A stretch of 64,000 nt of DNA from Acidisoma sp. L85 (GCF_009765865.1 NZ_LMUQ01000025.1:117534-181533), one strand, 5' to 3'. Numbered from the stretch's first letter, positions 17,446-26,534 are shown. Made by a program: numbers and translations. The notes: a model not told the origin generated them from the sequence alone.

Positions 17446-18634
17446 TGGACATTCCGATCGAGCGTCGAGCGATCATTTCCCCAATCGGGATGGCGGATGT
17501 CGCCGCAGGAGATGGAGCGTTGCAGACGTGAAGCATCCGCTCAGTATTCAAAAACAGAAAGTCATGTATCAGTGTTCCGTCTCGCATGACGGCCTGCGCG
17601 CGAATCCCTGCCTTGTACGGAAGGAGGTCGGACTCGGCCAAATCTGGACAATATTTCTGGCACTCCGCGAGGTAGCGCCTTTTGGAGAGACTGTTACGCA
17701 TCTCCGAAATTCCCGATCGCCAGTTCTGGGCGATCACGTTCCAGAATCCCGGAAACCGAAGGAACGTGAGAACGTCCTTCGCATCGACAGAAAACCGGCC
17801 GTATCCCTCCCGGGCCATGCCTAGGACGGCATTGGGACCGACCGTCAGGGCCCCCCCTACCATTGGTGTAAGATGGATGCCGAGAAACGGTAGATCGGGA
17901 TCCGGCACAGGATAAATCATCCGCGTGACGATGTTCGCTTTCTCCGGGCGGACAAGATAGTATTCGCCCCGAAACGGAATGACCTGATGGGTAATCTCAA
18001 GCCCACTCAGGCGAGCGAGTCGATCGGATTGAAGTCCAGCGCAAACAACCAGTTTTGCGGCTCGCCACTTTCGTTCACCGGCTGTGATTGTGACCCCCGT
18101 GGAGTCTTCGCTAATGCCGTCAACGGCCACGCCCAGTTCGATGGTGCCGCCTGCCACACGAATTTTCGCGGCCATGGCATTGCAGACTAGTCGGTAATCG
18201 ACAATGCCGCTGTCCCGCACGAATAACGCACCAAGACCGCGGACATTCGGCTCGAAGCTGTGCAGCCCGGCCGCGTCCAACCTCTCAATCGCTATGCCAT
18301 TTTGCCGCGCATTGACTTCGAGAGCTCCCATCCGCTCAAGCTCGAGTTCGTCCGTGGCAACAACGAGTTTTCCGGGCACGGCGAATGGCACACTATTCTC
18401 GCGGCAGAAGGTCTTGGTCGCCTCTGCGCCTTTCCGGCACAAATCGGCCTTCAGGCTACCCGGCTTATAATAGATGCCTGCATGAATGACCCCGCTGTTA
18501 TGGCCTGTCTGGTGCGCGGCAAGCCCGGACTCTTTCTCCAAAACGACGATGCGCGCGCCGGGCTGCAGGCGACCCAGCTCCAGCGCCGTCGCCAACCCTA
18601 CGATGCCGCCGCCGATGACACAAACGTCGTGCAT
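17435..18634 (-). CDS. lhgO: LhgO-type FAD hydroxyacid oxidase
   Basis: A 399-residue FAD-dependent oxidoreductase of the DAO family matching L-2-hydroxyglutarate dehydrogenase/oxidase: FAD loop GGGIVG at 8-13, HQTGHNSGVIHAGIYYKPGS near 41-60, and the DFLFLNTERMLHVCNAPSPA end. In other bacteria LhgO returns L-2-hydroxyglutarate to 2-oxoglutarate. Here it stands in a sugar-transport operon, with a one-base ATGA-type overlap with the ATPase gene upstream, so another 2-hydroxyacid derived from the imported compound is possible. Confidence 0.88.
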   Translation of the reverse strand: MHDVCVIGGGIVGLATALELGRLQPGARIVVLEKESGLAAHQTGHNSGVIHAGIYYKPGSLKADLCRKGAEATKTFCRENSVPFAVPGKLVVATDELELERMGALEVNARQNGIAIERLDAAGLHSFEPNVRGLGALFVRDSGIVDYRLVCNAMAAKIRVAGGTIELGVAVDGISEDSTGVTITAGERKWRAAKLVVCAGLQSDRLARLSGLEITHQVIPFRGEYYLVRPEKANIVTRMIYPVPDPDLPFLGIHLTPMVGGALTVGPNAVLGMAREGYGRFSVDAKDVLTFLRFPGFWNVIAQNWRSGISEMRNSLSKRRYLAECQKYCPDLAESDLLPYKAGIRAQAVMRDGTLIHDFLFLNTERMLHVCNAPSPAATSAIPIGEMIARRSIGMSNAA

Positions 18635-20148
18635 CAGGCGGCTGTGGGCTCGGCCACTGCGGCGGGTGCGGTCGCGCTGATTGTCGCTGCCAAAAGGCTA
18701 TCGCGCGTGAATTTGACACGCGGCAGAAGCGCGGAGATGGCGCCATGGTGGATCACGGCTATCGTTTCCGATAGCGCAAGCAGCTCCTTCACGGAGGTCG
18801 AGATGACAATGACGACCGCACCATTGCGCGCCAGTTCGAGTATGATCTCATAAATCTGCCGAATTGCCCCGACATCGACGCCCGAGGTAGGCTCGACGAA
18901 CACGTAGGCCCTAGCCTCGCGTTTGAGCCACTTCCCGATTACAGCCTTCTGCTGATTTCCGCCGGAGAAATAGCGCATTGCCCGCTCCGGCGCGTCAGGG
19001 AGAATTCCCAGACGCTCAACGACGGAACGAGCGTAGCGCCTAGCACGCCCATGTCCGATAAGCCCGACCCGTGACAGATCTCCGAGCGCCGGAAGGGTCA
19101 CATTCTCTCCAAGGGAAAGATTTGGGAAAAGCGCCTGCTTCCGCCGATCCTCCGGAATCAGCGCGATTCCCGCGGCGCGGGCCTTGGCTGGACTACCGAT
19201 ATCGCAAACCCGTCCATCGATACTGATCGTTCCTCGATAGGCGCCGAGACCGCCCAGGCTTCGCTCGATCTGCTCCATCCCCGCCCCAAGCGGCCCGGTA
19301 ACTCCGAGAATTTCCCCCGCCCGCAACCGAATCGAGAGCGGCCGGAGCCGATCCGTGGAAAGGTCTTGGAGCTCGAGAATGACCTGAGACTGGGCAAGGC
19401 CGGGATTGGAAATGTCAAGTTCCGCCGAGCTGCGATTGACCATCAGTTGGGTCACGACATCTTCGTCGATCTCCTCGCGTTCTAAGGTGCCGGACACCAA
19501 ACCGTCGCGTAATATTGTCGCGCGATCGCAAAGCTCCTTCACCTCGTTCAGACGGTGGGAGATGTATATGATGGTGATGCCTTCTCTGCGAAAGCGCTCG
19601 ATAAGACCGAACAGCAGACGCGTCTCTGGCGCCGACAAGCGTGCGGTCGGCTCGTCCAGAATAATCAGCTTGTAGCGCCGATGGAACAGCGTCGCGAGAG
19701 TGACCATCTGCATCTCGGCTGCTGTCAGGGTCGAAGCGCGACGGCCAGGATCGATATCCAGGCCGATCTGCTCCATGATGGCGACCGCCTCCCGCCGCAT
19801 CGCACCTCGGTCGAGCAGTATCCCGCCGGGTTCGTTGCCGAGGACGATATTGTCAGCAACGGTAAAGGAGCCGGCGAGTTCCGAATCCTGATAGACGGCA
19901 CCGAGCCCAAGGCGATGAGCGTCAATCGGGAGATGTATGGTTACCGGCTTGCCTTCCAGAAGTATTTCGCCGCTCGATGGCGCATAGACTCCGGTCAGAA
20001 TTTTGATGAGGGTCGATTTTCCCGCACCATTTTCGCCAAGCAACCCATGGATCTCCCCTTGTCTGAAAGAGAGCGAGATCCCCTTGAGTACATGAACACC
20101 CGAGAAGTCCTTGCGGACCTCGCGAAGCTCTATGAGAGGCGTTTCCAC
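18634..20148 (-). CDS. CUT2 sugar ABC transporter ATP-binding protein, two domains (set 2)
   Basis: This RbsA/MglA-type ATPase has two fused nucleotide-binding domains in about 504 residues. The first has GENGAGKST and Walker B LIILDEPTARLS. The second is degenerate, as usual for the class: VTGPLGAGMEQ in place of Walker A, but signature FSGGNQQK and VFVEPTSGVD are kept. The start is the GTG at VETPLIELREV, eight bases after the permease stop and preceded by GAGGG; the longer frame overlaps the permease. It overlaps lhgO at its end. Confidence 0.93.
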   Translation of the reverse strand: METPLIELREVRKDFSGVHVLKGISLSFRQGEIHGLLGENGAGKSTLIKILTGVYAPSSGEILLEGKPVTIHLPIDAHRLGLGAVYQDSELAGSFTVADNIVLGNEPGGILLDRGAMRREAVAIMEQIGLDIDPGRRASTLTAAEMQMVTLATLFHRRYKLIILDEPTARLSAPETRLLFGLIERFRREGITIIYISHRLNEVKELCDRATILRDGLVSGTLEREEIDEDVVTQLMVNRSSAELDISNPGLAQSQVILELQDLSTDRLRPLSIRLRAGEILGVTGPLGAGMEQIERSLGGLGAYRGTISIDGRVCDIGSPAKARAAGIALIPEDRRKQALFPNLSLGENVTLPALGDLSRVGLIGHGRARRYARSVVERLGILPDAPERAMRYFSGGNQQKAVIGKWLKREARAYVFVEPTSGVDVGAIRQIYEIILELARNGAVVIVISTSVKELLALSETIAVIHHGAISALLPRVKFTRDSLLAATISATAPAAVAEPTAA

Positions 20149-20155
20149 CAAACCC

Positions 20156-21166
20156 TCAGATAAACTTGAGGTGAATTTCCTCGCGATTGAGCAGCGCATT
20201 TGCGCCAACCGCGAGGATGAGAACGAGGCCGTTGAAAAGCTGACGCGTGGCGAAGGAGATGCCGACCATGTTCATCCCCGAACTCACCATATAGAGGAAG
20301 AAGACACCCAGGAGCGTTCCCAGCAAGTGCGGTTTTCCCTTGCCCAGAATTGTAGCGCCGAGGAAGACCGCCGCGAAAGCCTCCAACAGATATCCCTCGC
20401 CACCAACCGGCTGGGCTGAGGACGAAATCGAGGTCAGAATAACTCCCCCAATTCCGGCAAAAAGCGCGGAGAGAATAAAAGCCACGATGACCCAGCGATA
20501 GACCAGAATGCCCGAGTAATAGGCTGCCATCGGATTGTCACCAACGGCGCCGATATAGTGGCCAGCCCTGCTGCGCGTCGACAGGATGTGCCCCAGGACA
20601 AATACGGCCGCGAGCAGGATCACCGGAAATCCGATCGGACCCAAACGCCCCTGCCCTAGAAAACGAAAGGCGACCTGGCCGTAATCCACCGGCACCTGAT
20701 ATCCGTTTGTGAGATACTGATTAATCCCCCCAAGAACGAACATCATTCCAAGCGTCGATACAATCCCTGAAAGTCTGGCGTAGGTGACCAGCAAACCGTT
20801 GACCAATCCGATAGCACAGGCAACGACAAGCGCGCCGATGATCGCCAGCTCCCAACCCGTATGAGGAATCAGAAGCGCGGTCGTGATCGAAACCGTGGTC
20901 ACGACAACACCAATCGAGAGATCGAAGCTCCCCGCCGCGACGACGTAGGTAAGGCCCATCGAGACGAGAGCGCTCACGATCATCGAGAAAAGGATATTGT
21001 TGAAGTTCGATACGGTTCCGAAGTAGGGCGACAGAACCGCAAACAGAAGCCCGACGAGGACGATCACGATGATCGTCCCCCATCGCTTCAGGATGCCGAG
21101 CGCGAGGTTCGCTTGACTGCGGACGGCGCGTCGTTCCGCCGCGGAGTTCACCGTCGTGCCCGCCAT
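20156..21166 (-). CDS. CUT2 sugar ABC transporter permease (set 2)
   Basis: A 336-residue RbsC-like permease with a basic N-terminus and about nine to ten membrane spans. The family signature is TYVVAAGSFDLSIGVVVTTV (around residue 75), with the glycine-rich LEAFAAVFLGATILGKGKPH late in the protein. It follows its binding protein by about 30 bp and precedes the two-domain ATPase by a few bases. The order binding protein, permease, ATPase is the usual one. Confidence 0.92.
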   Translation of the reverse strand: MAGTTVNSAAERRAVRSQANLALGILKRWGTIIVIVLVGLLFAVLSPYFGTVSNFNNILFSMIVSALVSMGLTYVVAAGSFDLSIGVVVTTVSITTALLIPHTGWELAIIGALVVACAIGLVNGLLVTYARLSGIVSTLGMMFVLGGINQYLTNGYQVPVDYGQVAFRFLGQGRLGPIGFPVILLAAVFVLGHILSTRSRAGHYIGAVGDNPMAAYYSGILVYRWVIVAFILSALFAGIGGVILTSISSSAQPVGGEGYLLEAFAAVFLGATILGKGKPHLLGTLLGVFFLYMVSSGMNMVGISFATRQLFNGLVLILAVGANALLNREEIHLKFI

Positions 21167-21195
21167 CTCAAAATCCTCGGAACCGTGGCGCGTTA

Positions 21196-22290
21196 CTAGC
21201 CACCATACTGCTTGAGTAGCGCTATGGCCTGATCGTCCATCGACTTGAGTTCAGTCAGCGCCTGAGCTGCCTGGTCCTTGGAGATGAAGGAAATCGGCGT
21301 CATGTAGGAGTCGTTCGGTACATCCTGCCCTTGGCCGAGCGCGATGGCGAGTTGCCCGACACGGCCGCCGGCGATGTGATAGGGCACATCGGTGCTGAAC
21401 TGAATCGGACTATCCGGCGATGCCATCTCACTGAGAAGCTGATTCGAGAAGTAGTGATTAGTTACGATCGCTTTGCGGTTCATCTGCTGAAGTGCCTGCG
21501 CGGCTCCGATTGTAAGTGGCCACCACCATGAGGTGATCAACTGCAAACTATTAGGATCGGGGTGCGCCTGTAGCAGCGAGAGGCAATTCTCCCGCCCCTT
21601 CGATATCTCATCAGTCGTGGACACGCTGCCCGTCATGAAAGGCAACATCTTCATCCGCGGCTCGTATTTCGTCATGAGGGTGAGCATGTCAACCTCTTGG
21701 TCAAACGGCGTGTAGAAACCGCGATCCTCGGCGGTTTGCACAATCGTGCCCTGGCGCTGGAGCTTGTTCTGGATCCAATTGCCCATAATCGCACCTGTGC
21801 CCCAGGTATCTTCGAGCACAGCCGGCGAATCCTTCGCGTTGACCATGAACCCAACGGTCTTGATGCCGCGGCGATGTGCGTCATCGACGATATAAGCGGT
21901 TTCGGATTCGGTCGAATAAATCCCTAGGACCAAAACGTCGATACCGCGATCCAGAAGCTGCCGTGCGGCGTCCTGCTCACTCTGCTTTGAAGGTTCGCCG
22001 CGGATCGTTACAAGTTGGCCGCCCATCTCCTGCACGGTTTTAGCGATCTGCCAACAGCCCCGCCGCCACGGCTGATTGAAAGGTCCGTAGTTGAGGCCGA
22101 GGCCAACCTTCACCTTTTTCCCGTTCGACTTGATCGCGGGGAAATCATCAGCGGCAACGGCTTTTCGCGCCGTGCCCGCGAGAATGGCAGCGGCACCCGC
22201 GCCAAGTGCGAGACCCGCTAGAATGCGTCTGCGATCCGTTGTGAGGGGTTTCGACGTATTGCCATCTGAAGCGGGAGCGACCTCGGTCAT
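21196..22290 (-). CDS. CUT2 sugar ABC transporter, periplasmic binding protein with Tat-like signal (set 2)
   Basis: A type I periplasmic binding protein of about 364 residues starting MTEVAPASDG, with GGAAGGA eight bases upstream. The N-region has a twin-arginine-like DRRRILAGLALG followed by a hydrophobic stretch ending near AVA-ADD, so export may be by Tat. The KVKVGLGLNYGPFNQPWRRG opening and the DVLVLGIYSTES segment fit the ribose/TorT-like class. It is the first gene of the leftward operon and lies close to one of the two operator-like repeats. Confidence 0.9.
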   Translation of the reverse strand: MTEVAPASDGNTSKPLTTDRRRILAGLALGAGAAAILAGTARKAVAADDFPAIKSNGKKVKVGLGLNYGPFNQPWRRGCWQIAKTVQEMGGQLVTIRGEPSKQSEQDAARQLLDRGIDVLVLGIYSTESETAYIVDDAHRRGIKTVGFMVNAKDSPAVLEDTWGTGAIMGNWIQNKLQRQGTIVQTAEDRGFYTPFDQEVDMLTLMTKYEPRMKMLPFMTGSVSTTDEISKGRENCLSLLQAHPDPNSLQLITSWWWPLTIGAAQALQQMNRKAIVTNHYFSNQLLSEMASPDSPIQFSTDVPYHIAGGRVGQLAIALGQGQDVPNDSYMTPISFISKDQAAQALTELKSMDDQAIALLKQYGG

Positions 22291-22372
22291 TTGGACTGTC
22301 CTTCCTTTCCGAATTCTCACGCCACTCGCTCTTTGTGGCGAGGGCTGGCACGGTATTTAGCGGATATCAATC

Positions 22373-22395
22373 GTGTTACCACCATTGTCAACAAT
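22373..22395. promoter_or_regulatory. Operator-like repeat, copy 1
   Basis: The 23-bp sequence GTGTTACCACC followed by ATTGTCAACAAT recurs at 22479-22501 with 21 of 23 bases the same. Its core ATTGT-CA-ACAAT is a two-fold symmetric site of the kind GntR/FadR-type regulators bind. It lies about 80 bp before the binding-protein gene of set 2. The likely binder is the divergent GntR-type protein. Confidence 0.75.
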
Positions 22396-22478
22396 TTTCT
22401 GCAACCCTCTGCGCGCTAACGCTCCCGTCCATAGAGCCCTGGCTCGGGCCCAATGGCCGTTGTATGGCGCTCCGGAGC

Positions 22479-22501
22479 GTGTTAGCATCATTGTCAACAA
22501 T
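22479..22501. promoter_or_regulatory. Operator-like repeat, copy 2
   Basis: GTGTTAGCATC followed by ATTGTCAACAAT, in the same orientation as copy 1 and 106 bp away, which is almost exactly ten helical turns. It lies about 45 bp before the regulator's start, so it could serve autoregulation, and the pair could allow DNA looping over the divergent promoter region. Confidence 0.75.
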
Positions 22502-22546
22502 CATGTGGGCGGCATTGGCCGACCCTGAGACTCTTGGGTGGGAGCG

Positions 22547-23254
22547 ATGCCGACGGAAAGCTCGACAGCGGAGACGTCTCCAACAGGGCGCGCAGGCGAT
22601 CGGCGACTTCCAGCAATCGTCAACGCACTGCAGCAGGACATCGTCTTTGGCCGCCTCAAACCGCGCGAGAGGCTGGTCGAGGAAGAACTAAGCGAGCGCT
22701 TCGTTGTAGGCCGCCACGTTATCCGGGCGGCCCTCGAGGAACTCGGACGTGCGGGTCTTGTACAGCGACGGCAGAATCGCGGGGCGGTTGTCAGCGACTA
22801 CACTGCCGAGGAGATTGATGAACTCTATGATATCCGCGTCATCCTTCAGCAAGAGGCCGCGAAGCGCGTGGTGCTGCCCGCATCCGCGGACTTCATACGC
22901 GAGTTGCGCGACGTGAACGATGTCTACATGACGAGCGGGAAGAATGGCGATCTGAATTCCGCATCGGCGGCCAACGACACATTCCATCAACTCATCTATG
23001 GCAATTGTCGCAACCGGCAGCTTGCCGATCTAATCCAGCAATACTGGACCAAAACGGCAGCGATCCATTGCTATGCAATCGCCCATCCGGCCTTGGCGGA
23101 ACAGTCGCGGCAGGAGCATTTTCAGATCATCGATGCGATGGAGCGTGGCGACCGCGAGGCATTCGAGTCGCTCTGTATCCTCCACATGCAACCCGCGCTG
23201 CAGGCCTTCAAGGCAGCCCATGGCGGTTGGATATCCCGGATGGCAGGCGGTTAA
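22547..23254 (+). CDS. GntR family (FadR/FCD subgroup) transcriptional regulator
   Basis: The 235-residue protein has an N-terminal winged helix (residues 20-85: LKPRERLVEEELSERFVVGR, then EELGRAGLVQRRQNRGAVVS) and a C-terminal all-helical FCD domain (EEIDELYDIRVILQQEAAKR onwards) whose Asp/His residues (FHQLIYG, EHFQIIDAM) usually bind metal and a small carboxylate. It is divergent from transporter set 2 and leads the GMC-lactonase-SDR operon, so it probably represses both until the carbon source appears. A GTG nine bases further upstream is an alternative start. Confidence 0.9.
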   Translation: MPTESSTAETSPTGRAGDRRLPAIVNALQQDIVFGRLKPRERLVEEELSERFVVGRHVIRAALEELGRAGLVQRRQNRGAVVSDYTAEEIDELYDIRVILQQEAAKRVVLPASADFIRELRDVNDVYMTSGKNGDLNSASAANDTFHQLIYGNCRNRQLADLIQQYWTKTAAIHCYAIAHPALAEQSRQEHFQIIDAMERGDREAFESLCILHMQPALQAFKAAHGGWISRMAGG

Positions 23255-23290
23255 ATAGAATGGCCAACGCGTGCGTCGGAGGAGAATGAA

Positions 23291-24916
23291 GTGCGCAACT
23301 CGGCACCGGTCGAGACTATGAATTTCGATTACATCATTGTCGGTGCTGGCTCGGCCGGGTGTGTGCTGGCCAATCGCCTGACAGCATCCGGGCGCCACCG
23401 CGTCCTGCTCCTCGAAGCGGGCGGGAAGGACAACAATATCTGGATTCATATTCCCATCGGTTATGGAAAGCTGTTCAAGGACCAGCGCGTCAACTGGATG
23501 TATCAGACGGAGCCTGAGCCTGAACTCAATAACCGCCGCATTTTCCAGCCGCGCGGCAAAGTGCTTGGCGGTTCCAGTTCGATCAATGGGCTGGTCTACT
23601 TGCGGGGCCAAAAGGAGGACTTTGATCTCTGGCGCCAACTGGGCAATACGGGTTGGTCTTATGACGATGTTCTGCCCTACTTCAAAAAGTCTGAAGATCA
23701 GCAGCGTGGCGCCGACGAATATCATGGCGTTGGTGGTCCGCTTAGCGTCTCGGATCCTGCCGCGCCGCATGAATTGGTTGAAGCGTTCATCCGCGCCGCC
23801 GGGGAAACGGGCTTACCACGAAACGACGACTTCAACGGCGCGACGCAGGAGGGTGCTGGCTACTTTCAAACAACCTCGCGGCGCGGAAGGCGCTGCAGCG
23901 CCGCGGTGGCCTTCCTCCGGCCGGCGATGAAGCGTGAAAATCTTGAAGTCTTCACTCACGCGCTGGCGCATAAAGTGCTCTTTGATGGCAAGCGTGCGAT
24001 CGGCGTCGAATTCGCCCATGAGGGCAAAATCAAACGCGCTTCTGCGGGCCGCGAAGTCATCCTCTCAGGGGGTGCGATAAACTCGCCACAGCTTCTGCAA
24101 TTGTCAGGCTGGGGACCGGCCGCGCTACTTCAGGATCATGGTATCCCGGTCGTGCAGGATGCGCTTGGCGTCGGTGCCAATCTGCAGGACCATCTGCAGG
24201 TTCGCATGGTATTTAAGGCGCGCAAGAAGATCACGGTTAACGACGCATACCATCACCCACTACGACGGCTTGGCATGGGCGCGGAATACCTGTTGCGAAG
24301 AACCGGTCCATTGACGATGAGCGCGGGTTTCGGAACCGCTTTCTTCAAAACAAACGAGCGTTACGCGACACCCGATTGCGAGGTGCATTTCATTCTGTTC
24401 AGCACCGACAAGATGGGCGAGGGCCTGCACAAGTTCTCAGGGTTTACCGCCTCTGTCTGTCAGCTTCGCCCGGAGAGCCGCGGGTCGCTGCGAATTAAGA
24501 GTCCCGATCCCTCGGTGGCACCGGAGATTCGTGTGAACTACCTTGCGACCGCCACGGATCGCCAAGCCAATGTCGACGCTTTGCGCAGGCTTCGTGCGAT
24601 CGTCAATGCCCCTGCCATGCGCGACTACCTGAAGGAGGAAGCAGAGCCGGGCGTGAAGGTCGAAACCGACGAGCAACTCCTGGCCTACGCCCGAGCCTCC
24701 GGCAGCACCATCTATCATCCGACCTGCACCTGCATCATGGGACCAGGGCCCGAAGCGGTTGTATCGCCTAGGCTCAAAGTGCACGGGGCGGAAAGCCTTC
24801 GTGTAGTAGATGGCTCGGTCATGCCGCGCCTGGTATCTGGCAATACGAATGCCGCCATCATCATGATCGGCGAAAAGGCTTCCGACATGATATTGGCCGA
24901 TGCCAAATCCGCATAG
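23291..24916 (+). CDS. GMC family FAD-dependent oxidoreductase
   Basis: A 541-residue glucose-methanol-choline oxidoreductase, near choline dehydrogenase and alcohol dehydrogenases of that family. FAD loop VGAGSAG is at residues 17-23, the PRGKVLGGSSSINGLVYLRG signature near 92-111, and the active-site pair His476 (YHPTCT) and Asn520 (NTNA) is complete. GGAGGAG with seven-base spacing supports the GTG start. It would oxidise an alcohol or sugar hydroxyl; the lactonase gene right after it suggests that the product could be a lactone. Confidence 0.92.
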   Translation: MRNSAPVETMNFDYIIVGAGSAGCVLANRLTASGRHRVLLLEAGGKDNNIWIHIPIGYGKLFKDQRVNWMYQTEPEPELNNRRIFQPRGKVLGGSSSINGLVYLRGQKEDFDLWRQLGNTGWSYDDVLPYFKKSEDQQRGADEYHGVGGPLSVSDPAAPHELVEAFIRAAGETGLPRNDDFNGATQEGAGYFQTTSRRGRRCSAAVAFLRPAMKRENLEVFTHALAHKVLFDGKRAIGVEFAHEGKIKRASAGREVILSGGAINSPQLLQLSGWGPAALLQDHGIPVVQDALGVGANLQDHLQVRMVFKARKKITVNDAYHHPLRRLGMGAEYLLRRTGPLTMSAGFGTAFFKTNERYATPDCEVHFILFSTDKMGEGLHKFSGFTASVCQLRPESRGSLRIKSPDPSVAPEIRVNYLATATDRQANVDALRRLRAIVNAPAMRDYLKEEAEPGVKVETDEQLLAYARASGSTIYHPTCTCIMGPGPEAVVSPRLKVHGAESLRVVDGSVMPRLVSGNTNAAIIMIGEKASDMILADAKSA

Positions 24917-24964
24917 AAACGTGCTGATCCTTATCTGGCAGCAGTCAACGAGCGAGGGAATGTG

Positions 24965-25753
24965 ATGTCCGAAATCCGGTTGTATATGTTCCAGACCGGC
25001 CGCATCCGGCAGAAAGAAGTCAACATCAAGCTGGGAGCCGGCCAGGGCGAGTTCTACACGCCAATTCCCTGGTTTCTCATCACACACCCGAAGGGCCATG
25101 TCGTCATTGACGGCGGCATCGCCGTTGAAGCGGCTGACGATCCACGCGGCTATTGGGGGTCGATCGTGGATATCTACTGGCCTTTCATGTCGGCCGAGGA
25201 TGGCTGCGTCAACAGATTGCGGGAAATGGGAATCGCGCCGGAGGATATCCGCTACGTTCTGCAATCACACCTGCATCTCGATCATACCGGCGCCTGCGGA
25301 CGGTTCCCCAACGCAACCCATATCGTGCAGAAGCTGGAATACAATTATGCCTTCACGGCGGATTGGTTCTCGGCTGGCGGCTATATCCGCAATGATTTTG
25401 ATAGGCCCGGATTGAAGTGGCACTTTCTAGATGGCCCGCTGACTGACGGCTTCGATCTGTACGGCGATGGCGTCATAAAGATGATTTTCACGCCCGGACA
25501 TGCGCCGGGACATCAGTCGTTTCTTCTCACGCTGCCCGAAAGCGGCACGATACTGCTCACAGTCGATGCGACCTATACGATGGACCACTGGAATGAGAAA
25601 TGCTTGCCGGGATTCTTGACCTCGGCAATCGAGACAGCCCATTCGGTTCGAAAATTGCGCATGCTCGCGGAACAGACAAACGCGCTTGTTGTGACGGGCC
25701 ATGATCCAGACATGTGGCCGAGCTTCAAGAAGGCGCCGGACTACTACGCATGA
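24965..25753 (+). CDS. AHL-lactonase-like metallo-beta-lactamase fold hydrolase
   Basis: This 262-residue metallo-beta-lactamase fold protein has the layout of AttM/AhlD-type N-acyl homoserine lactonases. The zinc ligands are all there: His102, His104, Asp106, His107 (SHLHLDHTG), His179, Asp201 and His246. It begins with a GAGGGA ribosome site five bases before the ATG. Sitting between a GMC oxidase and an SDR, it may open a sugar or gamma-lactone; quorum quenching is a second possibility. Its stop overlaps the next start by four bases (ATGA). Confidence 0.88.
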   Translation: MSEIRLYMFQTGRIRQKEVNIKLGAGQGEFYTPIPWFLITHPKGHVVIDGGIAVEAADDPRGYWGSIVDIYWPFMSAEDGCVNRLREMGIAPEDIRYVLQSHLHLDHTGACGRFPNATHIVQKLEYNYAFTADWFSAGGYIRNDFDRPGLKWHFLDGPLTDGFDLYGDGVIKMIFTPGHAPGHQSFLLTLPESGTILLTVDATYTMDHWNEKCLPGFLTSAIETAHSVRKLRMLAEQTNALVVTGHDPDMWPSFKKAPDYYA

Positions 25754-26487
25754 GCCTTGGTATGAAACACTCCTCGGAGCGGTTCAAGGATAGGGTCGCG
25801 GTCGTGACCGGTGGCGCATCCGGTCTCGGGCTGGGGATCGCCGAGCGTCTTACGCAGGAGGGCGCACGCGTCAGCGTTTGGGATCGGGCCGAAGCACTCC
25901 ACTCATTCCATTCGATTTGCCTGGATGTGACCGATGCCGCTGCGGTGGACGCGGCCGCAGCGCAAACGGTGCAGGCCCTCGGTTCGATCGACATTCTGGT
26001 GGCGAGCGCGGGAGTCACTGGCCCGAACGCGGTCGCCTGGGAATATCCTCTCGACGCCTGGCGACAGGTCTTCGAGATCAACGTTCACGGACTTTATTTC
26101 TGCAATCGAGCGATTATTCCGCACATGCTGGCAAGCGGCTACGGCCGGATCGTCAATGTTGCTTCTGTTGCCGGAAAGGAAGGCAACCCACACGCCGCCG
26201 CCTACAGCTCTTCCAAAGCGGCCGTCATCGGCCTGACCAAATCGCTGGGGAAGGAACTCGCGGAAACCAATATCCGCGTGAACTGCGTTACCCCCGCCGC
26301 CGTGGCGACGCCGCTCTTCGCACAAATGACAGAGGCGCAAATCGCCTATATGCTCTCGAAAATTCCGATGAAGCGCTTCGGGGAGGTGTCGGAGGTCGCA
26401 GCACTCGTCGCCTGGCTTTGCAGCGAGGAATGCTCGTTTTCGACTGGCAGCGTTTTCGATATATCCGGCGGCCGCGCGACTTATTGA
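25750..26487 (+). CDS. SDR family oxidoreductase (sugar operon, rightward)
   Basis: A short-chain dehydrogenase of 245 residues with TGGASGLG cofactor loop, ASAG in place of NNAG near residue 75, the VASVAG serine block and YSSSK catalytic Tyr/Lys. The start at the ATG overlapping the lactonase stop gives MSLGMKHSSERFKDRVAVVT. It is the last gene of the GntR-led operon and would take part in oxidising or reducing the compound after the lactone step. The Asp in SVWDRAE after strand 2 points to NAD rather than NADP. Confidence 0.9.
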   Translation: MSLGMKHSSERFKDRVAVVTGGASGLGLGIAERLTQEGARVSVWDRAEALHSFHSICLDVTDAAAVDAAAAQTVQALGSIDILVASAGVTGPNAVAWEYPLDAWRQVFEINVHGLYFCNRAIIPHMLASGYGRIVNVASVAGKEGNPHAAAYSSSKAAVIGLTKSLGKELAETNIRVNCVTPAAVATPLFAQMTEAQIAYMLSKIPMKRFGEVSEVAALVAWLCSEECSFSTGSVFDISGGRATY

Positions 26488-26497
26488 GGCGAGTCTA

Positions 26498-26524
26498 TCT
26501 GGCGAGAGAGTTGCCCTCGCCAGA
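26498..26524. terminator. Hairpin between convergent SDR and ABC ATPase genes
   Basis: A perfect 9-bp stem TCTGGCGAG/CTCGCCAGA with a 9-base loop fills the 47-bp gap between two converging genes. No T-run follows on either strand, so it may be a factor-dependent or weak two-way terminator. Confidence 0.55.
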
Positions 26525-26534
26525 CCAACCCGCG

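Noticed and set aside
22346..22361. TGGCACGGTATTTAGC, resembling a sigma-54 promoter
   Set aside because: The GG-to-GC distance is one base longer than the sigma-54 rule and it lies far from the regulator start in that direction.
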